DNA of 46,521 bases, from contig JAFGWL010000071.1 in the NCBI GenBank assembly GCA_016937175.1, positions 1 through 46,521 on the forward strand. The letters are read 5' to 3'. Below are positions 27,273 to 38,343 of the stretch, in pieces; positions within the stretch are counted from its first letter, which is position 1, and each line of letters begins with the position of its first letter. The notes under the pieces are model-generated. The model was not told where the DNA came from, made no database searches, and saw nothing but the letters and a program-made list of their open reading frames with translations. Origin of the DNA: Candidatus Mcinerneyibacteriota bacterium (GTDB lineage Bacteria > Macinerneyibacteriota > Macinerneyibacteria > Macinerneyibacteriales > DSCS01). The position numbers and the translations under genes are program-made.

Positions 27273-28064
27273 ATGAAGAAAACGATTGTTTTTTTTGCCT
27301 TTCTGGCTCTGTATGTTCTTTTTATGACACCGGCCATTTGCGGAGAATCTCCTGAGATGGTCACAGTCGAAGGCGGGACCTTTATCATGGGGTCTGACCA
27401 TGCAGGCGAAAGGGAGCGTCCGGCCCATAACGTCACCATCTCATCCTTTCTCCTCAGTACAGGGGAAGTGACACAGCGGATGTGGAATGAGCTCATGGAT
27501 GACAACCCTTCGCGTCTCAAAGGTGAAGACCTTCCTGTGGATCGAGTCACCTGGCTCATGGCCGTAGAGTTCTGCAATCGTCTGAGTTCAAAAGAGGGTT
27601 TGGAGCCCGTTTACACGATCAAGGATGGCGGAGCTCAAATCGATTGGACAAAAAACGGTTATCGGCTGCCCACCGAAGCGGAATGGGAGTTTGCTGCAAA
27701 AGGGGGAAAACAAAGCCAGGGGTTTCAATATGCAGGGTCTGATGTCATTGATGACGTTGCCTGGTATAAAGAGAACAGCAGGTTTAAACCGCATCCTGTA
27801 AAAGAGAAGAAACCAAACGAACTGGGCCTCTATGACATGAGCGGGAATGTCTACGAATGGTGCTGGGATTGGTTCGGGGAGTCTTATTTTTCTGATTCTC
27901 CTGAGCAAGACCCCAGAGGCCCGGCAACCGGGGAGAGAAAGATCCTCAGAGGGGGATGCTGGTATTCCGAAGCCAAACACTCTGTCATAGTGGCCAGAGT
28001 CCATGCAGACCCCGAGGGGCAGGGGGCCAACGTGGGATTTCGTCTCTGCCGGACCCTTCCCTGA
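27273..28064 (+). CDS. Exported SUMF1/FGE-fold protein
   Basis: The 263-residue protein has a signal peptide (MKKTIVFFAFLALYVLFMTP) and then one full formylglycine-generating-enzyme-like (SUMF1) domain. That domain includes MVTVEGGTFIMGSDH, LPVDRVTWLMAVEFCNRLS, YRLPTEAEWEFAAKGG, ELGLYDMSGNVYEWCWDW, RKILRGGCWYSEAKH and NVGFRLCRTLP. The catalytic cysteine pair of true FGE is not present in the expected place, so sulfatase activation is unlikely. Related domains bind carbohydrate or act as variable ligand-binding folds. ATG 27273 is chosen because AGAGGA lies 7 nt upstream; an ATG at 27255 would add six residues. It is followed 22 nt later by a second SUMF1-like gene. Confidence 0.88.
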   Translation: MKKTIVFFAFLALYVLFMTPAICGESPEMVTVEGGTFIMGSDHAGERERPAHNVTISSFLLSTGEVTQRMWNELMDDNPSRLKGEDLPVDRVTWLMAVEFCNRLSSKEGLEPVYTIKDGGAQIDWTKNGYRLPTEAEWEFAAKGGKQSQGFQYAGSDVIDDVAWYKENSRFKPHPVKEKKPNELGLYDMSGNVYEWCWDWFGESYFSDSPEQDPRGPATGERKILRGGCWYSEAKHSVIVARVHADPEGQGANVGFRLCRTLP

Positions 28065-28086
28065 AAAAGAGATAAGGAGAAAGCTT

Positions 28087-28857
28087 ATGCGGAATATTCG
28101 TGTGATTGGTTTATTTATTATCATTTTTCTTTTTTTTACGGCTTGCGAAACTGTGCGGCCCGGCCTGAAAAACGAAACCAAGGAGATGGGAAGTCCCATG
28201 ATCGCTGTGGAAGCCGGAAGCAATGCCAAGGGATTTGCAGAGAGTGGCTTTTTGATGGGAAAGACCGAAGTCCTTCAAAAAGATTTTATGGCTCTGATGG
28301 GATTTAACCCGTCAAAACACCAGGGTGACGATTTGCCTGTGCATAATGTGACCTGGTATGACGCGTTAGCCTACTGTAATGCCCTGAGTGAGGCTGAAGG
28401 ACTGCAACCCTGCTACACTTTAAGCAATACCAGTTATGAAGGGGCTTCTCTTGTCAAAGCGGATGTCACTGTCCGTGAAGAGACTTCCGGCTATCGCCTC
28501 CCGGAAAAGAAAGTCTGGGCCTATGCCGCTGCCGGAGGGAAAAAGACCAATGGTTTTAAGTACAGCGGAAGCGATAATATCAGTGATGTGTGCTGGTACA
28601 AAGAGAACAGCATGGGGGCTCCCCATAAAAGTGCAAGTAAAAAGGCCAATGAGTTGGGCCTTTTCGACATGAGCGGCAATGTCTGGGAATGGACGGCCAC
28701 AGCATCCCAAAATAAATATAAGGTCATTTACGGCGGGTGCTGGGCTGATGGTGAAGACCATGCACAGGTTCCCGGCTTCAATGCCGAATATCCTCATAAA
28801 GCCTCTCCCTATGTCGGGTTTCGGGTATACAGGCCCGTGACCAAAGAAGTTCAATAA
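28087..28857 (+). CDS. SUMF1/FGE-fold lipoprotein
   Basis: The 256-residue protein starts at ATG 28087 behind AAGGAG. It has a lipoprotein signal (IGLFIIIFLFFTAC, lipobox Cys at about residue 20). The SUMF1-like domain is degenerate at its start (FLMGKTEVLQKDFMALMG) but clear later: LPVHNVTWYDALAYCNALSE, YRLPEKKVWAYAAAGG, NELGLFDMSGNVWEWTATAS and YVGFRVYRPV. The usual RLPTEAEWE reads RLPEKKVWA, and the domain is shorter than in the preceding gene. It should be membrane-anchored on the periplasmic or outer side. With its neighbour it forms a tandem pair of diverged paralogues, one soluble and one lipid-anchored. Confidence 0.85.
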   Translation: MRNIRVIGLFIIIFLFFTACETVRPGLKNETKEMGSPMIAVEAGSNAKGFAESGFLMGKTEVLQKDFMALMGFNPSKHQGDDLPVHNVTWYDALAYCNALSEAEGLQPCYTLSNTSYEGASLVKADVTVREETSGYRLPEKKVWAYAAAGGKKTNGFKYSGSDNISDVCWYKENSMGAPHKSASKKANELGLFDMSGNVWEWTATASQNKYKVIYGGCWADGEDHAQVPGFNAEYPHKASPYVGFRVYRPVTKEVQ

Positions 28858-28867
28858 CGATTCATCC

Positions 28868-28923
28868 AGCCCTGGATTTTGCACGAGCCTTTCAAGGATC
28901 AGGCAGACATCCGGGGCTTTTTT
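28868..28923 (+). terminator. Probable terminator after the SUMF1 pair
   Basis: AGCCCTGGAT (28868-28877) can pair with ATCCGGGGCT (28909-28918), 10 bp with one G-T pair, across a 31-nt loop. Six T residues (28918-28923) follow. The long loop makes it less certain than the other terminators. The rest of the 168-nt gap to the convergent gene at 29026 holds nothing else I can identify. Confidence 0.55.
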
Positions 28924-29025
28924 GCAGAATGTCTCATAAAAAACCAATTCCATGTGCCTTTATCTAACTATCAGACGGGAGGTCCCCCGAAGTAAACAGT
29001 CCAAGAACGGGGATCGTTTTAATAA

Positions 29026-30201
29026 TCAAAGAGAATCTTTGTGCAGAAAACGGGTCTTGAGATAGAGGCTTTCGGGGAACTGGATGAGGACGGGGTGGTC
29101 CGGAGCCTGGACTCCGCCCGGGAGGAGAGTCATCCTGGAGCGTGATTCAAGAGCGCTTTTCATGAGCATCTCGTCAAACTGCAGGGCGGAGACATGGTAG
29201 GAGCAGCTTGAGGTCGCCAGCAGCCCTCCCGGCGCCATCTTTTTCATCACGGCGCGGTTGAGGTAGAGATACCCCTTGAGGGCAGAGGAGAGGTCTTTTT
29301 TGGATTTTGCAAAGGCCGGGGGGTCCAGGGAGACGGTATCCAGCGACGGGATCTCCTTGATATACTGAAAGATATCGGCCTTGATGAAGGTGCCTTTGTC
29401 AGCCCATCCGTTGAGCTTCAGGTTTTCCTGCACCAGTTCTCCTGCCTCTTCCGAGATATCCACGAAGAGAGCCGAAACCGCTCCCGCTTTCAGGGCATAA
29501 AGCCCCCAGGCTCCGGCGTAGCAGAAAAGGTCTGTAAATGCGCGTCCCGCTGTATAAGCGGAGAAATCTTTCCTGTTTTCTTTCTGGTCCAGAAACAGGG
29601 AGGTCTTCTGGCCGCTGTAAGGACGGATGAGAAACCGCACACCTCTCTCTTCAACGATGGTCTCTTCCGGAACTGTCCCGCTCAAAAGCCTTGTCTCCGG
29701 GGTGATACCTTCTCGGGAGAGGACAGAGGCGGTGTTTTTCAAAAGGATGCCCTTGGGGCTGAGAAGCTCGTTGAGGGCTTGGACAATGGGCTCTTCGTAG
29801 GGAAGCAGGGCCTTGGCGTTGAATTCCAGGATAAGATAATCGCCGTAGCGGTCGGCCACCAGGCCCGGAAGGCCGTCTGATTCCCCGTAGGCCAGGCGCA
29901 GGACGTTCCATCCGGGATAGAGGTCTTCTCTTCGTTTCAGGGCACTCTTCATGCGTTTATAAAAGAAAGTCTCCGGAGAAAAGCTGCTGTCGTGTGTGAG
30001 AAGGCGCAGAGCGATGAGAGAGTGTTTATGAAAAAGAGCTTTTCCCAGAAAGTCCCCCTTCGGTGATGAAAGAGCCCCCAGGCAGAGGTCGGGAAGTTCC
30101 CGGAGAGGGGTGACGATCTCGTTGGAAAAGACCCAGGGATAGCCGCCGCTTATCTTGGCTGCCGCCCTAGGGGAGATGATGATCTTTTCTTCAGTGAGCA
30201 T
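29026..30201 (-). CDS. RlmI-type 23S rRNA (cytosine-5) methyltransferase
   Basis: The 391-residue protein has an N-terminal PUA domain (SPRAAAKISGGYPWVFSNEI) and a middle domain with YGESDGLPGLVADRYGDYLI. The C-terminal class I SAM methyltransferase shows FTDLFCYAGAWGLYALKAGA (motif I), the catalytic-loop LDPPAFAKSKKDL (motif IV) and LLATSSCSYH with a conserved Cys. This is the RlmI/YccW family that makes m5C1962 in E. coli 23S rRNA; the exact site here is inferred. The ATG at 30201 is preferred to the GTG at 30225 because a promoter-like pair ends 6 nt before it, suggesting a leaderless mRNA. It lies 59 nt downstream of the GNAT gene on the same strand. Confidence 0.88.
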   Translation of the reverse strand: MLTEEKIIISPRAAAKISGGYPWVFSNEIVTPLRELPDLCLGALSSPKGDFLGKALFHKHSLIALRLLTHDSSFSPETFFYKRMKSALKRREDLYPGWNVLRLAYGESDGLPGLVADRYGDYLILEFNAKALLPYEEPIVQALNELLSPKGILLKNTASVLSREGITPETRLLSGTVPEETIVEERGVRFLIRPYSGQKTSLFLDQKENRKDFSAYTAGRAFTDLFCYAGAWGLYALKAGAVSALFVDISEEAGELVQENLKLNGWADKGTFIKADIFQYIKEIPSLDTVSLDPPAFAKSKKDLSSALKGYLYLNRAVMKKMAPGGLLATSSCSYHVSALQFDEMLMKSALESRSRMTLLPGGVQAPDHPVLIQFPESLYLKTRFLHKDSL

Positions 30202-30207
30202 GGTCTC

Positions 30208-30236
30208 AATGTAGGCTTTTATCACGGGGATGTAAA
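30208..30236 (-). promoter_or_regulatory. Possible promoter of the RlmI-type gene
   Basis: On the minus strand, TTTACA (30236-30231) and TACATT (30213-30208) are 17 bp apart. Six nucleotides (GAGACC) separate the -10 from ATG 30201, so the transcript would begin at the start codon. Confidence 0.5.
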
Positions 30237-30260
30237 GAAAAAAGAGAAACGGCCAGCGCC

Positions 30261-31013
30261 TTACCCCTCGAGGTGATGCACCACCCAGACATTGGGTTCC
30301 ACGTAGAGTCCCTGATTATGTTCGATATCCATATGAACCGGGACAAGGGCGCCGGGGATGATGTGATCACCGCTTTGAAAAAAGCGCAGATGAGTCCACT
30401 CTTCCCATTGGGCGACGGTTCCGGGGATGGTCATGGCGTGTGAGCACGGGTGAAGGATGGTGCCGCCGCATTTTACATGGATCCGGAGCCAGGGGTCAAA
30501 AGGGAGCCCGTCATCACATTTCCAACTGATATAATCATCCATGGATGTCAAAGGATAGCGGCTTTTCCAGGTGGGACGGACAGGGATGATCAGCGCTTTA
30601 AGGCTGTGATCCCGGGCTGTCTCTTTCATGGACTGCACGAGAAAAGCGCTGAGGCCTTGTCCCTGAAACTCTTCAGCCACGGCGATCTGAAGCCCGCATA
30701 AAAGGTCCGGGGTGCGTTTTTTCCTGTGATCTTCTACCCCTTTCTGAAAGGCCCAGTCCCAGCCTTCGTCAGGAAGAGCGTCCAGGGGCTTATCCCATTG
30801 CAGGGGGATGGCATTGATCACGCCGGCGGGACGGCCGCTGACAAAAAGAGTCTGCTGGTATTCAGGAAAAGAAGTGAAAAGTTCTCCCCATAGGGCATTG
30901 GAGACAGGGTCATGAAACATGAACTCGTCCCAGAGGTCTTCTGTAAGACGGGACTGGATGTCAATATGGCCCGGGATCCCCGATTTTAACTGAAAAGCTG
31001 TAAAATCAGACAT
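30261..31013 (-). CDS. GNAT-fold acetyltransferase-like protein
   Basis: The 250-residue protein has a GNAT acetyl-CoA-binding motif A in the middle (LQIAVAEEFQGQGLSAFLVQ, with the QGQGLS pyrophosphate loop at about residues 117-122). A short following helix comes next, and then a C-terminal region rich in Trp, His and Pro. The N- and C-terminal flanks are longer than in small GNATs and may form a substrate domain. The acceptor is unknown. The gene is divergent from the TPR-lipoprotein operon. Its ATG is 5 nt after a TATATT -10 box and has no Shine-Dalgarno sequence, which suggests a leaderless mRNA. Confidence 0.72.
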   Translation of the reverse strand: MSDFTAFQLKSGIPGHIDIQSRLTEDLWDEFMFHDPVSNALWGELFTSFPEYQQTLFVSGRPAGVINAIPLQWDKPLDALPDEGWDWAFQKGVEDHRKKRTPDLLCGLQIAVAEEFQGQGLSAFLVQSMKETARDHSLKALIIPVRPTWKSRYPLTSMDDYISWKCDDGLPFDPWLRIHVKCGGTILHPCSHAMTIPGTVAQWEEWTHLRFFQSGDHIIPGALVPVHMDIEHNQGLYVEPNVWVVHHLEG

Positions 31014-31018
31014 AGGCC

Positions 31019-31047
31019 AATATAACAGCCCCTGTGCTTTTTGTAAA
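31019..31047 (-). promoter_or_regulatory. Possible promoter of the GNAT gene
   Basis: On the minus strand, TTTACA (31047-31042) and TATATT (31024-31019) are 17 bp apart, with only GGCCT before the ATG at 31013. It lies back to back with the plus-strand promoter at 31062. Confidence 0.55.
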
Positions 31048-31061
31048 CCCCAATCCTCTTC

Positions 31062-31089
31062 TTGACAAAAGGGGGAATGCCTTTACAAT
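31062..31089 (+). promoter_or_regulatory. Promoter of the 12-gene run starting with the TPR lipoprotein
   Basis: TTGACA (31062-31067) and TACAAT (31084-31089) are 16 bp apart. The transcript should start near 31096, with AAAGGGAGAG ahead of the ATG at 31112. I see no other clear promoter before 42663. Confidence 0.8.
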
Positions 31090-31111
31090 TATCGGAGAAA
31101 AGGGAGAGATT

Positions 31112-32023
31112 ATGCGGGATATTTTTAGGTCTTTTTTGATGATAATCGTTCTTTTTGCGCTCCTGGGATGCGGAGGCAAGTTTCAGAAATTCATCCGTGA
31201 CGGGCGCCAGGCGCTGAAAAACGACAAGGTCATGGATGCCATCGGTTATTTTGACCGGGCTGTCCGGGCCAACCCTAAGTCCCCCGACGGCTACTACTGG
31301 CTGGCCATGGCTAACAAAGCCCGCATGAGGTACGGAGACTTTGTCATCAATATGAACAAGGCCCTCATCTACGGCGGCGACAAAGAGAGGCAGCGCATCG
31401 CCGATGCCTATTATGACTTCGCCCGTGAGCTGGAAGAAGCCAACCGCCTGGACAACATGTATGATGCCTTTGAACACATCGTGGAGATCATGCCCCAGTA
31501 TAAGATCGGGGAGGATTATGCCATCCATCTCGGGAACAAATACTTCGAAGAGAAGTTTGATTACCAGAAAGCCCTGGCCTTTTATCTTACCGGTGTGGAG
31601 GGGGAAGACTTGCCCGAGGAAGTCAGACAGAGTGTCCTTTACAGGATCAGCCGCTGTTATTACGAGACAGGGGATTATGAGAACGCCAATATGAGTTATA
31701 ACCGGCTTCTTGACCTCTATCCGAACCATCCTAAAAAACAGATCATCTATTTCGATATAGGGAATATCAACTATAAATTGGCTGAAAGAGCCTTTAAATC
31801 GGGAAATTATGAAGAAGCGATCCAGCGGGGGGAAGTGGTACTTCGCATCGGGAAACCCAAGATCTGGATCAGCGACGTCCAGCGCATCGTAGGGGATGCT
31901 TATCTGAAGACGGGGGACCGTGAGAAAGCCATCACACTTTATCAGGCAATTGTGGATGAGGACCCTTACCAAAAGCAGAGAAATACGATCTATGCCCTCA
32001 ATAAACTGAAAGAACTGGAGTGA
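31112..32023 (+). CDS. TPR-repeat lipoprotein
   Basis: The 303-residue protein starts at ATG 31112, giving a lipoprotein signal MRDIFRSFLMIIVLFALLGC with the lipobox Cys at residue 20. Tetratricopeptide-like helical repeats fill the rest, for example ALKNDKVMDAIGYFDRAVRA, YYETGDYENANMSYNRLLDL, FKSGNYEEAIQRGEVVLRIG and YLKTGDREKAITLYQAIVDE. It is likely to sit on a periplasmic membrane face as a protein-protein scaffold. Its direct neighbour is a BamD-like lipoprotein, so a role beside outer-membrane protein assembly is reasonable but inferred. An ATG at 31034 is in frame but lies upstream of the promoter. Confidence 0.85.
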   Translation: MRDIFRSFLMIIVLFALLGCGGKFQKFIRDGRQALKNDKVMDAIGYFDRAVRANPKSPDGYYWLAMANKARMRYGDFVINMNKALIYGGDKERQRIADAYYDFARELEEANRLDNMYDAFEHIVEIMPQYKIGEDYAIHLGNKYFEEKFDYQKALAFYLTGVEGEDLPEEVRQSVLYRISRCYYETGDYENANMSYNRLLDLYPNHPKKQIIYFDIGNINYKLAERAFKSGNYEEAIQRGEVVLRIGKPKIWISDVQRIVGDAYLKTGDREKAITLYQAIVDEDPYQKQRNTIYALNKLKELE

Positions 32024-32027
32024 TATC

Positions 32028-32780
32028 GTGAAAAAACTCATTCTTGCTGTCCTGACTATTTTCATCATCACCTCTTATATGGGATGTTCAAAAAAGAACA
32101 CCCGCGTCCTTCTGGGAGAGGAGGAGTATCTCCTCCGGCTCAACCAGCTCTATGAAAAGAAGGATTTTTCCGATTTCCAGGAGGAGGCCCGGTATTTCCT
32201 TTCCGATTTTCCCGGAAGCCGGAAGGGCCCCTGGATACAGTATCTCATCGGAGAGGCTTATGCGAAGAAGAAACAGTATGAGGAGGCCATCGTAGCCTAC
32301 CAGAGGGTGATCGACAAATATCCTGAAAGCGAATACCTTGATGACGCTTTTTTCAAGATCGGGGAGGCTTACTATAAGCAGAAGAGAAAACCCCAGCGCG
32401 ACCAGGAGCCCACACAGAGGGCCATCTACTATTTTCAGAAGGTGACGGAGATGGATTCTCCCTATCAGGAGACAGCGCGTGAAAGGATAGCCGACTGCCG
32501 GAATACCCTGGCCATGAAGGAGTACTATATTGCCCGCTTCTACTTCAAGAGGGAAGAATATAAGATCTCTCTGGCTGTGATCGAAAACGCCCTGAAAGAG
32601 TACGGAGATATCACAGGCGGGAATTGGCTCAGATATTTGCAGATCCGGGATTATCTGGAACTCGGGGAAAAAGATAAAGCATTCTCTCTCTATTCCTTTT
32701 TGCTGCAGCAGGATATTCAAGACAAGGATCTGGCTGAAAAGATCAAAGATATCGGAGAATCCTTTCAAGCGGATCAATGA
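32028..32780 (+). CDS. BamD-like outer membrane assembly lipoprotein
   Basis: The 250-residue lipoprotein has signal KKLILAVLTIFIITSYMGC (lipobox Cys at about residue 20). TPR repeats of the BamD/YfiO kind follow: SDFQEEARYFLSDFPGSRKG, QYEEAIVAYQRVIDKYPESE and YLDDAFFKIGEAYYKQKRK. BamD recruits outer-membrane protein precursors to BamA in diderm bacteria. Family membership is likely, but the essential interaction with a BamA homologue cannot be seen here. The start is GTG 32028 with GGAG 8 nt upstream. Its stop overlaps nadD as ATGA. Confidence 0.8.
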   Translation: MKKLILAVLTIFIITSYMGCSKKNTRVLLGEEEYLLRLNQLYEKKDFSDFQEEARYFLSDFPGSRKGPWIQYLIGEAYAKKKQYEEAIVAYQRVIDKYPESEYLDDAFFKIGEAYYKQKRKPQRDQEPTQRAIYYFQKVTEMDSPYQETARERIADCRNTLAMKEYYIARFYFKREEYKISLAVIENALKEYGDITGGNWLRYLQIRDYLELGEKDKAFSLYSFLLQQDIQDKDLAEKIKDIGESFQADQ

Positions 32781-33358
32781 AAACAGGAATCTTCGGGGGA
32801 TCTTTCGACCCCTTTCACAAGGGACATCTGGCCGTTATCCGCTCTTTCCTCCGACTCTATGAGCCCCATATGCTCTATCTGGTCCCGGTCTGGCAGCAGC
32901 CGTTGAAAGATCATCAGCCCGCCGCCTCTTGGGAAGACCGGGCCGAATTGATCCGTGCAGGGCTGGACGGGGACCCGAGGGTGGTGGTCTCCGATGTGGA
33001 ATACCGGCGTAAAGATATCTCTTATACAGTGGAGACCCTGGACAGTTTCAGGAGTGAAGGCTCTCTCTATCTGCTTATGGGGAGCGATTCGGCTCTTTTC
33101 CTGGACCACTGGAAGGATTATGAAAGGATCCTGTCCCTGGCGACGGTGGTCGTCTATCCCCGGCGTGGAGCCTCCAGAAGAGAACTGGAAAAGAAATGGG
33201 GCCGGCAGTTCCGGTGGATGGAGACCCGGGAGATCCCTGTCTCTTCTTCTGAGATCAGGAATCGCCTGAAAGAGGGGCTTGACTGTTCCCGGCTTTTGCC
33301 CGGGGGGACATGGGAGCTTATCCGAGAGAGAGGGTTGTATCAATGGGCGCAAAAGTAA
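32777..33358 (+). CDS. nadD: Nicotinate-nucleotide adenylyltransferase
   Basis: NadD joins ATP to nicotinate mononucleotide to make deamido-NAD, a step that NadA's product also feeds. The 193-residue protein begins with the nucleotidyltransferase signature MKTGIFGGSFDPFHKGH. It has the internal LMGSDSALFLDHWKDYERIL and the C-terminal SSSEIRNRLKEG (the family's ISSTxIR motif). It is followed, with overlap, by a LytR_C gene and then rsfS. The nadD-LytR_C-rsfS order recurs in several phyla, including spirochaetes. Confidence 0.95.
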   Translation: MKTGIFGGSFDPFHKGHLAVIRSFLRLYEPHMLYLVPVWQQPLKDHQPAASWEDRAELIRAGLDGDPRVVVSDVEYRRKDISYTVETLDSFRSEGSLYLLMGSDSALFLDHWKDYERILSLATVVVYPRRGASRRELEKKWGRQFRWMETREIPVSSSEIRNRLKEGLDCSRLLPGGTWELIRERGLYQWAQK

Positions 33359-33792
33359 AACTTTTCCTTGTCATCCTTCTTCTCTGCACCGGGGCTTTTG
33401 TCGTATGGCGCTGGCAGAAAGATAAAGCCGCCAGAGCGTTCTACCGGAACTTCCCCCGAGGGATCATCCGTGTGGAAGTCCTCAACGGAACGGATATCGC
33501 CGATCTGGCCTATACTCTCACAAAGATCCTTCGCCTGGACGGATTCGATGTAGCTGAGTTCGGGAATGCCCCAAGCATGAAATATCCTGAAACGGTGATC
33601 ATCGACAGGACAGGACGGAATCCTGAGAAGATCTCCATCCTCAAGACCTATTTTGAAGTGGACAAGGCAGTTATCCTTTATGATGACCGAAGAGAGATGG
33701 AGAAGATCGATGCAACGGTGATCCTGGGGCGTGATATTTTGACTAAAGAGTTGTTTCAGAACCATAAAAATCTACTGGAGGTCTATTTATAA
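33343..33792 (+). CDS. Membrane-anchored LytR C-terminal domain protein
   Basis: The 149-residue protein begins at ATG 33343, inside the end of nadD. It has one N-terminal membrane helix (VKLFLVILLLCTGAFVVW). An extracytoplasmic LytR_C domain follows: IRVEVLNGTDIADLAYTLTK, LDGFDVAEFGNAP and PETVIIDRTGRNPEK. This domain occurs alone or fused to LytR-CpsA-Psr enzymes and is thought to sense or bind envelope polymers; here the catalytic part is absent. Single LytR_C proteins are often found next to rsfS, as here, but the reason is not known. Confidence 0.85.
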   Translation: MGAKVKLFLVILLLCTGAFVVWRWQKDKAARAFYRNFPRGIIRVEVLNGTDIADLAYTLTKILRLDGFDVAEFGNAPSMKYPETVIIDRTGRNPEKISILKTYFEVDKAVILYDDRREMEKIDATVILGRDILTKELFQNHKNLLEVYL

Positions 33793-34131
33793 ATGGAAAT
33801 AGTACATAAAGTCGCAGGACTGATCGATGACAAAAAAGGGCTTGATATCAGAGCCCTGGATGTCCGCGGGATTTCACCCATAACAGATTACCTTATTCTG
33901 GCATCAGCCGAGACAGTCAAACAGACCAAGGCCCTGGCCGATCACGTGATGAAGGAGTTGAAATCAGAGAATTCGCTTATCTGCCGTCATCTGGACGGGT
34001 ACGAGAACGGGGAGTGGATCATTCTGGACTACTTTGACTTTCTTGTTCATCTATTTACACCGCAAAAGAGGGAACTTTACGACCTTGACCATCTTTACGG
34101 AGGGGTCAATGTCATCAGCCGTCATGATTGA
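33793..34131 (+). CDS. rsfS: Ribosomal silencing factor RsfS
   Basis: RsfS binds L14 on the large ribosomal subunit and blocks subunit joining when nutrients are scarce. The 112-residue protein has the family's ALDVRGISPITDYLILASAE and the C-terminal signature GEWIILDYFDFLVHLFTPQK followed by RELYDLDHLYGG. GGAGG precedes the start, which abuts the LytR_C stop. Its last codons overlap rlmH by 8 nt. Confidence 0.95.
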   Translation: MEIVHKVAGLIDDKKGLDIRALDVRGISPITDYLILASAETVKQTKALADHVMKELKSENSLICRHLDGYENGEWIILDYFDFLVHLFTPQKRELYDLDHLYGGVNVISRHD

Positions 34132-34582
34132 GATCGCAAGCTTCGGGAAAATAAAGAATAAGGCCCTTAAGACGGCTTTTGAGTATTATCTGCAACTGGC
34201 CAACAGAAAGATCCCCACGGCCCATGTGATCCTTAAAGAGAGCCGTGCCCTGCAGGAAAATGAACAGGTCAAAAAGGAATCCCTTGAACTGGAAGCCTCT
34301 CTGGGAGCCGCAGGCCGTATCCCGCTTCTGCTGGATACCCGGGGCGAATTAATGGATTCTCTGGAATTTTCCCGTTTTATCAACCGATTGTTGATCTCGG
34401 GCCGGCATCCCCGGTTTCATGTAGGGAATTTTTACGGAATACCGGAACCGCTTAAAAAAAGCGGAATCAAGCTCATCTCGCTGGGGCCGCTGACCATGAG
34501 TCATGAACTGGCCCTGGTCGTCCTGGCTGAACAGATCTACCGGGCAGGAACATTGCTCTTCGGAGGGCAATATCACCGATAA
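34124..34582 (+). CDS. rlmH: 23S rRNA (pseudouridine-1915-N3) methyltransferase RlmH
   Basis: RlmH is a SPOUT methyltransferase that modifies helix 69 of assembled ribosomes. The frame opens earlier, but ATG 34124 (MIEIASFGKIKNKALK) gives the usual start and 152 residues. The knot region carries IPLLLDTRGELMDSLEFSRF, ISGRHPRFHVGNFYGIPEPL and ISLGPLTMSHELALVVLAEQ, and the end FGGQYHR matches the typical ...YHR terminus. The order rsfS-rlmH is also seen in E. coli and many others, both products acting on the large subunit. Confidence 0.93.
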   Translation: MIEIASFGKIKNKALKTAFEYYLQLANRKIPTAHVILKESRALQENEQVKKESLELEASLGAAGRIPLLLDTRGELMDSLEFSRFINRLLISGRHPRFHVGNFYGIPEPLKKSGIKLISLGPLTMSHELALVVLAEQIYRAGTLLFGGQYHR

Positions 34583-34591
34583 GGAGGATAA

Positions 34592-35250
34592 ATGAGTAAA
34601 AAAAGTTTTAAAGAGGAGTTGAAAGAGTGGAAGAACGCCATCATCTGGTCTTTGCTTGTCTTTCTCTTTATCGTGAAACCATTTGTGGTCTCAGGCTATA
34701 AGATCCCTTCGGGATCCATGGAAGACACTATGCTCATCGGAGACTATCTCATGGTGGATAAGTTCACCTACGGAGGAGAGGTGCCCCTGGTGAATATCAG
34801 GGTTCCCGGTTTCCGGGACCCCAGGCCGGGGGATATCGTCGTCTTCTGGAGTCCGGAAGGCCCCAAGCCCTCTTTTTGGGACCAGCTCTTTTTCTGGAAA
34901 AAGAGCAAAAACCTGCGGCTGGTGAAACGCTGTGTGGCAGAAGGAGGCCAGACGGTGGAAGTCAGAGACAAACAGCTCTATGTGGACGGGAAACGCCTGG
35001 ATGAACCCTATGTGAAGCATATTGATGCCCGTGTTTATCCCGGAGAGTACATCCCACGGGATAATTTCGGGCCGGTCACTGTCCCTGAAGGGTACTATTT
35101 TATGATGGGGGACAACCGGGATGACTCCCACGACAGCCGGTTTTTCGGGCCTGTCTCTCGCAAGAAAGTCATCGGGACCCCTCTGCTCATCTATTTTTCC
35201 ATGGAGGAAAACAGGCGGGATATCCGCTTTGAAAGGATACTGAAGTTCTT

Positions 35251-35254
<4 letters not shown>
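34592..35254 (+). CDS. lepB: Signal peptidase I
   Basis: LepB removes signal peptides from exported proteins at the outer face of the inner membrane. The 220-residue protein has one N-terminal membrane helix (NAIIWSLLVFLFIVKPFVV). The catalytic serine is S42 in IPSGSMEDT and the general-base lysine is K112 in RLVKRCVAEGG. The closing box is GDNRDDSHDSRFFGPV. It would process the many signal peptides encoded in this window. AGGAGG precedes its ATG, and the stop overlaps the next gene's TTG start. Confidence 0.96.
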
Positions 35255-38342
<3,088 letters not shown>

Positions 38343-38343
38343 C

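Noticed and set aside
27273-28857. True formylglycine-generating enzyme (sulfatase activation)
   Set aside because: The SUMF1 fold is clear, but the catalytic cysteine pair near the C-terminal RGG(S)W region is not present in either protein and no sulfatase gene is nearby.
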